Positions 47,928 to 57,108 of a stretch of 64,000 bases of DNA are shown here, piece after piece (the stretch's first letter is position 1; each line of letters opens with the position of its first letter). Location of the stretch: the NCBI RefSeq assembly GCF_918698095.1, contig NZ_CAKKLY010000001.1, forward strand, positions 124,001 to 188,000, in the 5' to 3' direction. Both the position numbers and the translations under genes were made by a program. The stretch is from Arthrobacter sp. Bi83 (lineage in GTDB: Bacteria > Actinomycetota > Actinomycetes > Actinomycetales > Micrococcaceae). The notes below the pieces were generated by a model that saw nothing but the letters and a program-made list of their open reading frames with translations, was not told the DNA's origin and ran no database searches.

Positions 47928-48386
47928 ATGAGTACTTATGCACTGCCCACCGCGCTGGCGGAAATTGTCGATGACTTCCAGGCACTGAGCGAGCCCGAGA
48001 GGCTCCAGCTGCTGCTGGAGTTTTCTCTGGGCCTGCCCGAACTGCCGGAGCGGCTGCGGGACCACCCCGAGCTGCTCGAGCAGGTGGTTGAGTGCCAGTC
48101 GCCGTTGTTTCTGACCATCGAGACGGAGAAGAACGACGGCGGGTCCCCCGCCTTCCGCCTGTTCTTCAAGGCGCCTCGCGAGGCCCCCACGACGCGGGGC
48201 TTCGCGGGCGTGCTCCATGAAGGGCTGGACGGCCTTACGGCTGAGGAAATACTTGCGGTGCCGGACGACATGCCTGAACTGCTGGGTCTCACCCGGGCCA
48301 TCACTCCCCTCCGGATGCGCGGGATGACGGCAATGCTTGGGCGGATCAAACGCAAGGTTGCCGCTTCTGCCAGGCTCTCCAGCTAG
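47928..48386 (+). CDS. SufE-family sulfur-acceptor protein
   Basis: SufE-like proteins take persulfide from a Cys desulfurase and pass it on for Fe-S assembly. The 152-residue protein has IVDDFQALSEPERLQLLLEFS, LPELPERL and the acceptor Cys in EQVVECQSPLFL. ATG 47928 is favoured over an ATG 18 bases upstream by the leaderless -10 hexamer. It probably receives sulfur from, or alongside, the adjacent rhodanese. Confidence 0.92.
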   Translation: MSTYALPTALAEIVDDFQALSEPERLQLLLEFSLGLPELPERLRDHPELLEQVVECQSPLFLTIETEKNDGGSPAFRLFFKAPREAPTTRGFAGVLHEGLDGLTAEEILAVPDDMPELLGLTRAITPLRMRGMTAMLGRIKRKVAASARLSS

Positions 48387-48404
48387 GGTTTCAGGCCCGG
48401 GCCA

Positions 48405-48929
48405 ATGGCGCGAAAGAACACTTCCCAGGGAACGCCTGCCACAGCCGCACTGGCTGCGGCGGGCGTTTCCTACACCCTGCACCCGTACAGCCACGACCCC
48501 GCCGCAGCCAGTTACGGGCTGGAGGCCGCCGAGGTGCTCGGGGTTGACCCTGCACGGGTCTTCAAGACACTCATGGTCGAGGTGGACGGCAGGCTCGCCG
48601 TCGGCGTCGTTCCCGTGAGCGGAAACTTGGACCTGAAGGCGATCGCGGCGGCCCTGGGGAGCAAGAAGGCCGCCATGGCGGATCCGGCTGCGGCCGAAAG
48701 GCGGACCGGCTACGTCCTGGGCGGCATCTCGCCCCTGGGCCAGCGGCAGCCCTCCCCCACCGTCATCGACGACAGCGCGCTGGCGCTGGCCACCATCCTC
48801 GTTTCCGGCGGCCGCAGGGGCCTCGACATCGAACTCGGCCCCACGGACCTGATCCGCCTCACGAAGGCCATCACCGCACCGATCAGCACGGTAGCGGCCA
48901 GCGCCAAAACCATCACCGGCGGGCGCTAA
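48405..48929 (+). CDS. ybaK: Cys-tRNA(Pro)/Cys-tRNA(Cys) deacylase, YbaK type
   Basis: Editing enzyme that frees wrongly charged cysteine from tRNA-Pro. The 174-residue protein has YTLHPYSHDP, the region VFKTLMVEVDGRLAVGVVPVSGNLDLKAIA with catalytic Lys, and TGYVLGGISPLGQRQPSPTV. No tRNA synthetase lies nearby. Confidence 0.93.
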   Translation: MARKNTSQGTPATAALAAAGVSYTLHPYSHDPAAASYGLEAAEVLGVDPARVFKTLMVEVDGRLAVGVVPVSGNLDLKAIAAALGSKKAAMADPAAAERRTGYVLGGISPLGQRQPSPTVIDDSALALATILVSGGRRGLDIELGPTDLIRLTKAITAPISTVAASAKTITGGR

Positions 48930-48944
48930 TCGCCCCAGCCGGCG

Positions 48945-50324
48945 CTAATCCCCCAGGTCACGTTCCACGCCGGACTGCCGGCCGGGAGCCTGCCCGGGAC
49001 CGGGCTGACCCGGATTCAACTGTCCTGGATTGAGCCGGGGCGCAAGCTGCTGCTGCAGCCAGGCCTTGACCAGGCTCTCCCACCGGACCGGATCGACATT
49101 CCACTCCTTGGCATGCCTCGCCTGCCCGAACGCCTCGAACGTCACCATTTCGGGGTTCTTCTCCGCGAGGACAGCGGATGGTCTGTACGGCACGTATTCG
49201 TCGTCCACGCTGTGAATAATCAGGGTCGGCGTCCGGAGTTCCACCGCCCGGGACACCCAGTCCATGGCCTTCAGGTCCACCGGCGCAGCCAGCCCGGTGA
49301 GGCGGCGCCCGAGGCGGTGACCCATCATCAGCTGGCCATACCGGCCGACACCGGACGGGATCCTGTTCAGTTCGGCGTGGTGCGCCAGCACGTTGACCCA
49401 GTCGATGACGGGTGCGTCGAGGACCATGGCCCGGATGGCATTGCGGTGCCTCGAGAGATCGGCAGTCTGCAGGCAAATGGCGCCGCCCATGGACCAGCCG
49501 AAGAGCACCACCTCCCGGGCCCCATGGGAGAGGGCGAAGGCGATGGCGGCGTCGATATCCCGCCATTCGGTGGATCCCAGGCCGTACCTGCCATCCGGCG
49601 CCGAGGGCGCCAGCCCGTCGTTTCGGTAGGAAACCAGGAGGCTGGTCAGTCCCAGCTCGTGCGCGGCCCGGGCTGCACGCAGGCTTTCCTGCCGGGTGGC
49701 ACCGCGGCCGTGGACCATGATGGCCCACGTTTCGGCGCCGGGCTCGGCGCGGATCAGCCACGCGGGAGCTGTTCCGCCATCGACTTCAATGCCGACGTCC
49801 TCCGAGGCAAGTCCGACGGCGGAGGGATCGGGATACACGGCGCCACTCCACCAGCCGCGGCGCGCGGTTTCCAGGTTTCCCTGGTAGACAGTCTCCACCT
49901 CGCGCAGCACTGTGCGCTCGGCCGGAGAGTAGGACAGGACCCTGCCGATCCTCGCGTGGCCGTTCCCACCATCGAAGAAGAGGCTGTACACGCCGTCCTG
50001 GGTTGTCTCCGGTGTCGCGGCAAGGATGACCTGCAGGCCCCTGCCCACCCTGATCACGGCCAGCACTTCCTGGTCCGCCGGCCGCGCACGGGAGGGCGTC
50101 AGTACGCGCCTGGCGAAGTACAGCGCCAGGGCCGACGATCCGGCCCCCAGGAGTGCCGCCGCAGCGCTGCCGGCAATAATTCCGCCGAGCGTCCATTTAG
50201 CCCGCAGGGTCATCTTGCTGGCCGGCTGCGCCGTGGTGTCCAGCAGGGCCGCCGCCCCCTGCTGGCCGGTGCCGGGAAACAGGTGGCGCTGCAGCTCTGT
50301 GCCTGGCCGGAAGGAGGAGTCCAT
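48945..50324 (-). CDS. Membrane-anchored alpha/beta hydrolase
   Basis: The protein has one membrane helix near residues 43-70 (LGGIIAGSAAAALLGAGSSALALYF), then an extended domain, then an alpha/beta hydrolase fold from about residue 190. The nucleophile Ser is in VVLFGWSMGGAICLQ, the acid probably in IIHSVDDEYVPYRPS, the His in GQARHAKEWN; the oxyanion-hole region is MVHGRGATRQES. The tail repeats NPGQ. ATG 50324 gives 459 residues. The substrate is unknown; relatives include peptidases and lipases. Confidence 0.82.
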   Translation of the reverse strand: MDSSFRPGTELQRHLFPGTGQQGAAALLDTTAQPASKMTLRAKWTLGGIIAGSAAAALLGAGSSALALYFARRVLTPSRARPADQEVLAVIRVGRGLQVILAATPETTQDGVYSLFFDGGNGHARIGRVLSYSPAERTVLREVETVYQGNLETARRGWWSGAVYPDPSAVGLASEDVGIEVDGGTAPAWLIRAEPGAETWAIMVHGRGATRQESLRAARAAHELGLTSLLVSYRNDGLAPSAPDGRYGLGSTEWRDIDAAIAFALSHGAREVVLFGWSMGGAICLQTADLSRHRNAIRAMVLDAPVIDWVNVLAHHAELNRIPSGVGRYGQLMMGHRLGRRLTGLAAPVDLKAMDWVSRAVELRTPTLIIHSVDDEYVPYRPSAVLAEKNPEMVTFEAFGQARHAKEWNVDPVRWESLVKAWLQQQLAPRLNPGQLNPGQPGPGQAPGRQSGVERDLGD

Positions 50325-50398
50325 TGCACCATTGTTACCGGAGTCGGCTCCCGAGGCACATCCGGCGGCAAATGCATGCGGGCACGGTTCCGCCGGGC

Positions 50399-50404
50399 TA
50401 GGCT
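50399..50404 (+). promoter_or_regulatory. -10 hexamer TAGGCT of the gene at 50411
   Basis: TAGGCT plus 6 bases (GATGGC) then ATG 50411; no ribosome-binding site. Confidence 0.5.
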
Positions 50405-50410
50405 GATGGC

Positions 50411-50902
50411 ATGAGCGATCCAATCGTCATTCTCACAGAAGAGCCGCTGGGTGCGGACGACCGCGTCAACATCGAACGCCTGGTGAACGGGGGTGACGCG
50501 CCTCTGGTCGTGCTGGTCCCAGCCAACACGGAACGGCATCTGCTGGTGGATCTCCTTGAAAACCTCTCCATGCTGGACATCGCCAAGGCCTTCCGGGAGC
50601 TGACGGCACACGCACCGGATCCGGACACGCAGCGGGCGGCCGCGGCGGAGACATTGTCCGTCTCGCTCCGCGCCCTTGAGGGTCTCGGCAGCGGGGTCTC
50701 CGGCGAGACGGTGGATGGCGGGGCGGTCAACGGCCTGGTGGCCAAGGTGAAGGAACTCGGCGCCGCACAGGCCGTCGTCATCACTCGGCCGCACGCGGTA
50801 TCAGACACCTTCCACACCGACTGGGCCAACAAGGCCCAGGACCGCCTGGGGCTCCCCGTGCTTCACCTGTACGCGGGCTCGGGATTTATCGGCGACTCCT
50901 GA
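50411..50902 (+). CDS. Conserved hypothetical protein, 163 residues
   Basis: Not assigned to a family. It shows a Rossmann-like alternation: IVILTEEPLG, PLVVLVPANTERHLLVDLLENL, a helical middle, AQAVVITRPHAVSDTFHTDWANKAQDRLG, and VLHLYAGSGFIGDS at the end. This order resembles universal-stress or nucleotide-binding folds, but no ATP motif is clear. It is transcribed with msrB (14 bases apart). Confidence 0.72.
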   Translation: MSDPIVILTEEPLGADDRVNIERLVNGGDAPLVVLVPANTERHLLVDLLENLSMLDIAKAFRELTAHAPDPDTQRAAAAETLSVSLRALEGLGSGVSGETVDGGAVNGLVAKVKELGAAQAVVITRPHAVSDTFHTDWANKAQDRLGLPVLHLYAGSGFIGDS

Positions 50903-50916
50903 GCGTTGATGAGGCT

Positions 50917-51381
50917 ATGAGCACTCCAGAAGAAGCTGAAAACACGGCAGGCACGCCGGTGGTCCGGAGCGACGACGAATGGCGCCGCGAACTCACCCCG
51001 GAGGAGTACCGCGTGCTGCGCCAGGCCGGCACGGAACGCCCGTACACGGGCGAGTACTGGGACACCCACACTGCGGGCGTCTACCAGTGCCGGGCGTGCG
51101 GGACCGAACTGTTCACCAGCAACGAGAAATTCGATTCCCACTGCGGCTGGCCCTCCTTTTGGGCACCCTTGGCAGAGGGAACGGTGCGGTATATCCACGA
51201 CCGCACTCTCGGGATGGACCGCGTCGAGGTGCGGTGCACCAACTGTGATTCCCATCTGGGGCACCTCTTTGAGGGCGAAGGCTACCGCACGCCCACCGAC
51301 CAGCGGTACTGCATCAACTCGGTCTCCCTGAGGCTGGTCACGGCCGAGAACGCAGACAGCACCGCGGCCACGGAGTCCTGA
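50917..51381 (+). CDS. msrB: Peptide methionine (R)-S-oxide reductase
   Basis: Repairs oxidised methionine. The 154-residue protein has two zinc CxxC pairs (YQCRACGTELF and VRCTNCDSHLGHLF), FDSHCGWPSFW with a resolving Cys, and the catalytic Cys in RYCINSVSLRL. It forms a short operon with the preceding unknown gene. Confidence 0.97.
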   Translation: MSTPEEAENTAGTPVVRSDDEWRRELTPEEYRVLRQAGTERPYTGEYWDTHTAGVYQCRACGTELFTSNEKFDSHCGWPSFWAPLAEGTVRYIHDRTLGMDRVEVRCTNCDSHLGHLFEGEGYRTPTDQRYCINSVSLRLVTAENADSTAATES

Positions 51382-51526
51382 GGCTTCCCGGCGCTACACC
51401 TGGCCGGCTTGAACTGATCGATGAGCCTCACAGTTTCTTATGCTGAGGCCTAAAATGGATTAGGAACTCTGGCTGCTTGTTACGCTCGGCGTAGATGCTC
51501 AGGCAACCAGGAAGGCCACGCCGAAG
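51382..51526. other. Spacer between msrB and the DUF6421 gene
   Basis: 145 bases with a TAAAAT (about 51451-51456) that might be a -10 box for the downstream gene. No strong hairpin is seen. Confidence 0.3.
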
Positions 51527-52930
51527 ATGACCATTACAGTAACCACCGCCCCCGCAAGGATCTCCGCGGACCACCCCGAATGGCGGCAGCTCAAGGCAGC
51601 CGCCACGGCCTTGCGCGGACTGCAGGTCCAGGACGGCTCCGTCCCGGACAAAGCGGACCACGCAGCCGCGGCGGGCCTCGTTTTGGCCATCATTGACGCC
51701 GTCGAAGCCCTTTCACCGTCCTTCCCGCACGATGCCCGCTACCTGGAACTCCTGGCCGGCGACTTCACCCGCTGGATGGAGGCCGGATTCGGCATCCCTG
51801 ACTTCCTGGATTCCCTGCTGGCGTTCCAGCCCCAGGAGCACCGCCACAACGGGCTTCAGCACCTGGTGGTCTTCCCCATGTACACCCAGAACGGCAGCAA
51901 CAGCCGGCTCGTTGAGGCTGTGCTGATCGACGTGATCTGGCCCGAATTCATCGCCGGGCTCGAAGAGGGAGAATACTCCAACAAGCTGTTCGTCCCCATC
52001 CGCTTCCTCGACTTCACACCTGGCTACGACACCAACTCCGCCGTGCTGTTCCCGGAGACCGTGGCCGTCCGCGAAACCCCCAAATTCACCTGGGGCGCGA
52101 TCTTCGCAGACCGTGAGGCCGCCCGCTTCCGCCGGGTCCTCCGCGCCGCCGCGGACACCACGTCCCTGGAACTGCCTGCCGGGGCCGCCGAACTTCTCGA
52201 GGACCAGGAACTCACCGAGAAAACGTTTGTGATGTGGGATCTGATCCACGACCGCACGCACATGCGCGGCGACCTGCCCTTCGACCCGTTCATGATCAAG
52301 CAGCGCATGCCGTTCTTCCTGTACTCGCTGGAAGAGCTGCGCTGCGACCTGACGGCCTTCCGGGAATCCGTGAAAATCGAAAAGGACGAAGCCGCCGATC
52401 CCGAGGCCCGCCGGCATGCCAAGCTGGTCCAGTACGCCGTCATTTTCGACCGCATTTTTCGCTTTGCCATCACGGGCAGCCGGGTCCGCAACTACGACGG
52501 ACTGGGCGGTCAGCTGCTGTTCGCCTGGCTGCACCAGCACCGCGTGCTGCACTGGACCGACAGCCGCCTCAGCCTCGACTGGGACGAAGTTGCCGGCGTC
52601 GTCATTGACCTCGGCGCCCGGATCGAGGAGCTGTACTGGCGCTCCATCGACCGGCCCAAGACCGCCCACTGGCTGGCGGCTTACGAGCTCATCTCCGGAA
52701 CGCTGACCCCCAACCCGGCCTCGGTCTGGGCCAAGGGGCCGGGGGCCCTACCCCTGGACGGGCCGCCGCGCGGCCTCACCGACCAGGTGCTGGACGACGA
52801 GTTCCCGCTGTCCATGTTCTACGAAGCGCTTGAAAAGAAGATGCGCCACGTGATCGAGTCGACCGCCGGCATCACCGGATCATCAGACGCAACCGGCACC
52901 GGCCCCGCCGCGGAGGCGATGACTGAATGA
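51527..52930 (+). CDS. DUF6421 family protein, 467 residues
   Basis: Large soluble protein of unknown function found in actinobacteria. It contains MYTQNGSNSRLVEAV and NKLFVPIRFLDFTPGYDTNSAVLFPETVAVRE. The segment LIHDRTHMRGDLPFDPFMIKQ carries a HxxxH, followed 24 residues later by YSLEELRCDLTAF with two adjacent Glu. That H..H..E order is what zinc hydrolases often show, but it is an inference. The stop overlaps the SDR gene start by 4 bases, so the two are translationally coupled and probably act in one pathway. Confidence 0.82.
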   Translation: MTITVTTAPARISADHPEWRQLKAAATALRGLQVQDGSVPDKADHAAAAGLVLAIIDAVEALSPSFPHDARYLELLAGDFTRWMEAGFGIPDFLDSLLAFQPQEHRHNGLQHLVVFPMYTQNGSNSRLVEAVLIDVIWPEFIAGLEEGEYSNKLFVPIRFLDFTPGYDTNSAVLFPETVAVRETPKFTWGAIFADREAARFRRVLRAAADTTSLELPAGAAELLEDQELTEKTFVMWDLIHDRTHMRGDLPFDPFMIKQRMPFFLYSLEELRCDLTAFRESVKIEKDEAADPEARRHAKLVQYAVIFDRIFRFAITGSRVRNYDGLGGQLLFAWLHQHRVLHWTDSRLSLDWDEVAGVVIDLGARIEELYWRSIDRPKTAHWLAAYELISGTLTPNPASVWAKGPGALPLDGPPRGLTDQVLDDEFPLSMFYEALEKKMRHVIESTAGITGSSDATGTGPAAEAMTE

Positions 52931-53730
52931 CCGGAAACAGCACCCCCACCGTCGTGGTCACCGGCGGGAGCGGCCCATCGGGCATCGCCGTGGCACGCGC
53001 CCTGGCGCGGGCCGGCTTCACGGTATACACCGTCGGGTCGGACAAAGACCGGATCGAAGCCGCCGCGGCGCAGGCCGGCAGCTGTGTCACGCCTCTCATC
53101 TGCGATCTCGGCAGCCTGCCGGCCGTCCGCGAACTCCGCGGAGCCCTTGTGCGGACAGCGGGCAGGATCGACGGCGTCATCCACCTCGTGGGCGGCTGGC
53201 GCGGGGCCCAGGGTATCGCCGACCAGAGCGACGAGGACTGGGACTTCCTGGAACGCAGCTCCGTGACGACGCTCAGGAACGTGACCAGGGTGTTCTACGA
53301 CGACCTCGCAGCATCTGAGGTCGGCCGGTTTGCCATGGTGTCCTCGACGGCGGTCACCGTGCCGTCCGCCGGTGTTGCCAGTTATGCGGCGGCCAAGGCC
53401 GCCGCCGAGGCGTGGACCATGGCAGTGGCGGACGGGTTCCGCCAGGACCAGCACTCCGAAAGGCAGGCAGGAGCAGGGCAGGCAGGCGGCGGCCGGCACC
53501 TCTCCGACGAACCGTCCCGTGACGAAGAACAGTCCAGTGACGCTGAACAGCACAGCGCCGCCGTCGTCCTCGTGGTCAAGGCGCTCGTGGACGGTGCCAT
53601 GCGGAGCCGCCAGCCCGAACGCAAGTTTCCCGGTTACACCGACGTCGAGGATCTGGCAGCCGCCGTCGTCGGCCTGTTCGGAAAACCCGCCGCTGAACTG
53701 AATGGGCAACGGATGCTGCTGACCCAGTGA
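52927..53730 (+). CDS. Short-chain dehydrogenase/reductase
   Basis: NAD(P)-binding oxidoreductase of 267 residues. The dinucleotide motif is VVVTGGSGPSGIAVARAL, HLVGGWRGAQG corresponds to the NAG region, and Ser and Tyr-x3-Lys appear as VSSTAVTV and ASYAAAKAAAEA. Between helix F and the end there is a hydrophilic insert of about 35 residues (RQDQHSERQAGAGQAGGG...). It overlaps the DUF6421 gene by 4 bases. Substrate unknown. Confidence 0.88.
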   Translation: MTGNSTPTVVVTGGSGPSGIAVARALARAGFTVYTVGSDKDRIEAAAAQAGSCVTPLICDLGSLPAVRELRGALVRTAGRIDGVIHLVGGWRGAQGIADQSDEDWDFLERSSVTTLRNVTRVFYDDLAASEVGRFAMVSSTAVTVPSAGVASYAAAKAAAEAWTMAVADGFRQDQHSERQAGAGQAGGGRHLSDEPSRDEEQSSDAEQHSAAVVLVVKALVDGAMRSRQPERKFPGYTDVEDLAAAVVGLFGKPAAELNGQRMLLTQ

Positions 53731-53757
53731 CAGCAGCAATACCTGGCCGGAACTCCT

Positions 53758-53763
53758 TAGACT
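53758..53763 (+). promoter_or_regulatory. -10 hexamer TAGACT of the threonine aldolase gene
   Basis: TAGACT plus 6 bases (GAAAGC) then GTG 53770. Confidence 0.5.
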
Positions 53764-53769
53764 GAAAGC

Positions 53770-54870
53770 GTGACCAAAGCGATGACAACCACTGTAGAAA
53801 CGGCCGGCAACGGCACCATGTCCCGGCTGCACGACGCGTCAGTCCGGGGCTTCGCGTCGGACAACTACTCGGGCGTGCACCCCGAGGTGCTGGCCGCCCT
53901 CGCCGCCGCCAATGAGGGCCATCAGGTGTCCTACGGCGAAGACGACTACACAGCACGCCTCCAGGAGCTGATGGAACGGCACTTTGGCGAAGGCATTGAG
54001 TGCTTTCCCGTCTTCAACGGCACCGGCGCCAATGTGCTGTCGCTGCAGTCCCTGCTCCCCCGCTGGGGGGCGGTGGTCTGCGCGTCAACGGCCCACATCA
54101 ACATGGACGAGAACGGCGCTCCCGAGCGCATCGGCGGCATCAAGCTCCTTCAGGTTCACACGCCGGACGGCAAGTTGACTCCTGAACTCATCGACCGCGA
54201 GGCCTGGGGGTGGGGTGATGAACACCGCGCCCAGCCGCTGGCCGTCTCCATCACACAAACCACGGAACTGGGCACGTGCTACACCCCGGAAGAGGTGCGC
54301 GCGATTGCCGAGCACGTCCACGCCAAGGGCATGAAACTGCACATGGACGGCGCCCGGCTGGCCAATGCCGCCGCGCACCTCGACGTCCCGCTGCGTGCAT
54401 TTACCCGCGACGCCGGCGTGGACATCCTGTCATTCGGCGGCACGAAGAACGGGCTGCTGTTCGGCGAGGTGGTGGTGGCGCTGAATCCGGAAGCCGCCCA
54501 CGGCCTCCTCTTCCTGCGCAAGATGAACATGCAGCTGGCCTCCAAGATGCGCTTCATGTCCGCCCAGTTCATCGCGCTCCTGGAAGGCGACCTGTGGCTG
54601 CGCTCGGCCGCGCACGCGAACGCCATGGCCGCTAGGCTGCGGCACGCGGTGGACGCCATCGACGGAGTGGAGCCGACCCAGAAAACGGAATCCAACGGCG
54701 TCTTTGCCATCCTGCCCGAGGGCGTGGCGGACCGGCTGCGGACGTCCTTCCGCTTCTACGACTGGAATGAAGCTGCCCGCGAAGTCCGCTGGATGTGCTC
54801 CTTTGATACCAGCGAGGAGGACGTGGACGCATTCGTCGAGGCCATCAGGAGGGAGCTGTCCGCCGGGTAG
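53770..54870 (+). CDS. Low-specificity threonine aldolase
   Basis: PLP enzyme splitting threonine to glycine and acetaldehyde. The 366-residue protein has FASDNYSGVHPEVL, FNGTGANVLSLQ, KLHMDGARLANAA and the PLP-Lys in DILSFGGTKNGLLFGE. GTG 53770 is favoured by the leaderless -10 hexamer; ATG 53782 in the same frame is possible. Confidence 0.94.
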   Translation: MTKAMTTTVETAGNGTMSRLHDASVRGFASDNYSGVHPEVLAALAAANEGHQVSYGEDDYTARLQELMERHFGEGIECFPVFNGTGANVLSLQSLLPRWGAVVCASTAHINMDENGAPERIGGIKLLQVHTPDGKLTPELIDREAWGWGDEHRAQPLAVSITQTTELGTCYTPEEVRAIAEHVHAKGMKLHMDGARLANAAAHLDVPLRAFTRDAGVDILSFGGTKNGLLFGEVVVALNPEAAHGLLFLRKMNMQLASKMRFMSAQFIALLEGDLWLRSAAHANAMAARLRHAVDAIDGVEPTQKTESNGVFAILPEGVADRLRTSFRFYDWNEAAREVRWMCSFDTSEEDVDAFVEAIRRELSAG

Positions 54871-54943
54871 GGTCAGCCGGATTGCCGGGGCTGGATTGCG
54901 GCGGCCGGCGGCGAGCCTGCGGGGATCGGCGGGTTCCAGTGCG

Positions 54944-54949
54944 TAGCCT
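54944..54949 (+). promoter_or_regulatory. -10 hexamer TAGCCT of the DUF3000 gene
   Basis: TAGCCT plus 6 bases (GCGATT) then GTG 54956. Confidence 0.5.
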
Positions 54950-54955
54950 GCGATT

Positions 54956-55609
54956 GTGAACGCACTGGCCCAGGTTCCTGCGGATTTTCTTTACGCCTTG
55001 GGAACGCTCCGGAAAGCACGATGCCGCAGTGAGCTGCGCCTGGACGAGATCCCGGCGCCGTCGCGGCTGGCGCCGTTCGCCGTTGCACTTGGCGCCGAGG
55101 TCATCGGCACCGGCAGCCTCGGCAGCGACTACGCGGCTGTCCACGGTCCGGCGGCCATGGCCCTGGCCCGCTCCGCTGCTGCCAGCGACTCCGACGGCGA
55201 TGAACTCGCCACCGGCCGCTTCATCTTGCTGCACGATCCCGACGGTTCCGCCGTCTGGGACGGCGAATTCCGGATCGTGACCTACATCCGGGCCCAGCTG
55301 GATGCGGACATGGGCAACGACGAAATGCTCGGCTCCGTCGCCTGGACCTGGCTCGTGGAAGCCCTGGAAACGCACCGCGCCCCCTACCGGGCCGCGGGCG
55401 GAACGGCCACCCGCGTGCTGTCGGAAAGCTTCGGCACGCTCTCCGACAGGCCCGGATCAATCGACATCGAACTCCGGGCATCCTGGACCCCTGCCGGCGC
55501 CGATGTCCAGGCCCACCTTGAAGCCTGGTCCGACATGGTCTGCACGTTTGCCGGCCTCCCTCCGCTCCCCGATGGCGTCTCCGCGCTGCCCCGCAGGCGC
55601 AGGAACTAA
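54956..55609 (+). CDS. DUF3000 family protein, 217 residues
   Basis: Actinobacterial family of unknown function that lies upstream of rnd in many genomes. Seen here: PADFLYALGTLRKARCRSELRLDEIPAPSRLAPF, FILLHDPDGSAVWDGEFRIVTYIRAQLD and GSVAWTWLVEALE. The end (WSDMVCTFAGLPPLPDGVSALPRRR) is typical. Its gene lies 58 bases before rnd. Confidence 0.9.
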   Translation: MNALAQVPADFLYALGTLRKARCRSELRLDEIPAPSRLAPFAVALGAEVIGTGSLGSDYAAVHGPAAMALARSAAASDSDGDELATGRFILLHDPDGSAVWDGEFRIVTYIRAQLDADMGNDEMLGSVAWTWLVEALETHRAPYRAAGGTATRVLSESFGTLSDRPGSIDIELRASWTPAGADVQAHLEAWSDMVCTFAGLPPLPDGVSALPRRRRN

Positions 55610-55667
55610 GGGCCCCCGCCCATGGTGACTCCGCCCTGCGGCGTGCTGCCGGTAAACTAGGGGCATC

Positions 55668-56990
55668 ATGACCCCTCAAAATCCGGAAAACACCACAGCC
55701 GGCGCCCCGGCTGCTGAAACCACACCCCACATCTCGGTGGAAGGCTTCGATAGCCGCGTCCCCGTTGTCATCGACCTCGACTCCCCGCGCGACGGCGTGC
55801 CGCTTGTCATTGAGACGCAGTCAGGACTGGAGCGCTGCGCGGCAGCCATTGCGGCCGGCACCGGCCCGGCGGGGGTTGACGCGGAGCGGGCTTCGGGCTT
55901 TCGATACGGTCAGCGCGCCTTCCTGGTCCAGATCCGCCGCGAGGGATCGGGCACGTGGCTCATCGATCCCGAACCCTTTGACGACCTTCGGATCATCAAC
56001 GATGCCCTCAAGGGCGTCGAATGGATCCTGCATGCGGCCAGCCAGGACCTTCCCTGCCTTTCAGAGCTCGGCATGTGGCCCGACAGGCTGTTCGACACCG
56101 AACTCGCGGCCCGCCTGGCAGGACTCCCCCGGGTCGGACTCGCCGCCGTCATCGAGCAGCTCCTTGGATTCGGCCTCGCGAAGGAGCACTCGGCGGCCGA
56201 CTGGTCCACCCGCCCCCTGCCGGAACCGTGGCTCCGTTACGCCGCCCTCGACGTCGAGGTCCTGACGGAGCTGCGTGAGGAGCTCATCGAACTGCTAGAG
56301 GCAGACGGCAAGCTCGACTTCGCCGAGCAGGAATTCGCTGCCATCCTCGCCGCCGGACTTGCGCCGCCAAGGATCGACCCCTGGCGCAAGACCTCGGGGC
56401 TCCACCAGATCCGCGACCGCCGCCAGCTGGCTGCGGTGCGCGAGATGTGGCTTGAACGCGATTCGCTTGCCCAGAAGCGGGATGTGGCGCCGGGCCGGCT
56501 GATTCCTGATTCCTCCCTCGTGGCTGCAGCCAAGGCCATGCCCGCGACCGTGCCGCAGCTGCTGGGCACCAAGGGATTCCATGGCCGGGCCGCCCAGCGC
56601 GAGGCCCCCCGCTGGCTCCGCTGCATCGCAACCGCCCGCACCTTGGACGACCTTCCCCCGCTGCACCTCCCGACCAATGCACCCCCGCCGCCCCGGGTCT
56701 GGGCCGGGCGCGACCTCGCCGCCGCGGAGAGACTGTCCACAGCCCGTCCTCTGCTGCAGAAGAAGGCCGAGGAATTCAATCTTCCGCTGGAGAACCTGCT
56801 GACGCCTGATTACCTGCGCCGCGTCGCCTGGCGCCCGCCGGCTGACATCAGCGAAGCGTCGGTCGCCGAAGAGCTCAGCGCACTGGGCGCCAGACCGTGG
56901 CAGATTGAACTTGTGGCGCCGCTGATCACCGCGGCATTCCTGAATCCGCAGCCCCTGCCGCCGAAGGAACCCAAAGAGCCCACGGCCTAG
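55668..56990 (+). CDS. rnd: Ribonuclease D-like 3'-5' exonuclease with HRDC domains
   Basis: The 440-residue protein has a DEDD exonuclease domain: AGVDAERASGFRYGQ, WILHAASQDLPCL and LRYAALDVEVLTEL with the Tyr. A HRDC domain follows (LAAVREMWLERDSLAQKRDVAPGRLIPDSSLVAAA), then a second one. It processes RNA 3' ends. TAAACT 9 bases before the ATG may be the -10 box. Confidence 0.95.
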   Translation: MTPQNPENTTAGAPAAETTPHISVEGFDSRVPVVIDLDSPRDGVPLVIETQSGLERCAAAIAAGTGPAGVDAERASGFRYGQRAFLVQIRREGSGTWLIDPEPFDDLRIINDALKGVEWILHAASQDLPCLSELGMWPDRLFDTELAARLAGLPRVGLAAVIEQLLGFGLAKEHSAADWSTRPLPEPWLRYAALDVEVLTELREELIELLEADGKLDFAEQEFAAILAAGLAPPRIDPWRKTSGLHQIRDRRQLAAVREMWLERDSLAQKRDVAPGRLIPDSSLVAAAKAMPATVPQLLGTKGFHGRAAQREAPRWLRCIATARTLDDLPPLHLPTNAPPPPRVWAGRDLAAAERLSTARPLLQKKAEEFNLPLENLLTPDYLRRVAWRPPADISEASVAEELSALGARPWQIELVAPLITAAFLNPQPLPPKEPKEPTA

Positions 56991-57108
56991 CAGAAATCCG
57001 CTCCTTGCACGCTAAGTTACTGGCGAGTAACATTGGGCTCACTGACGCTTGGATCCCTGATGACTTCTGGCCAGGATCCGGCACCAACGTCTCAATGAGG
57101 AGCAGCAC

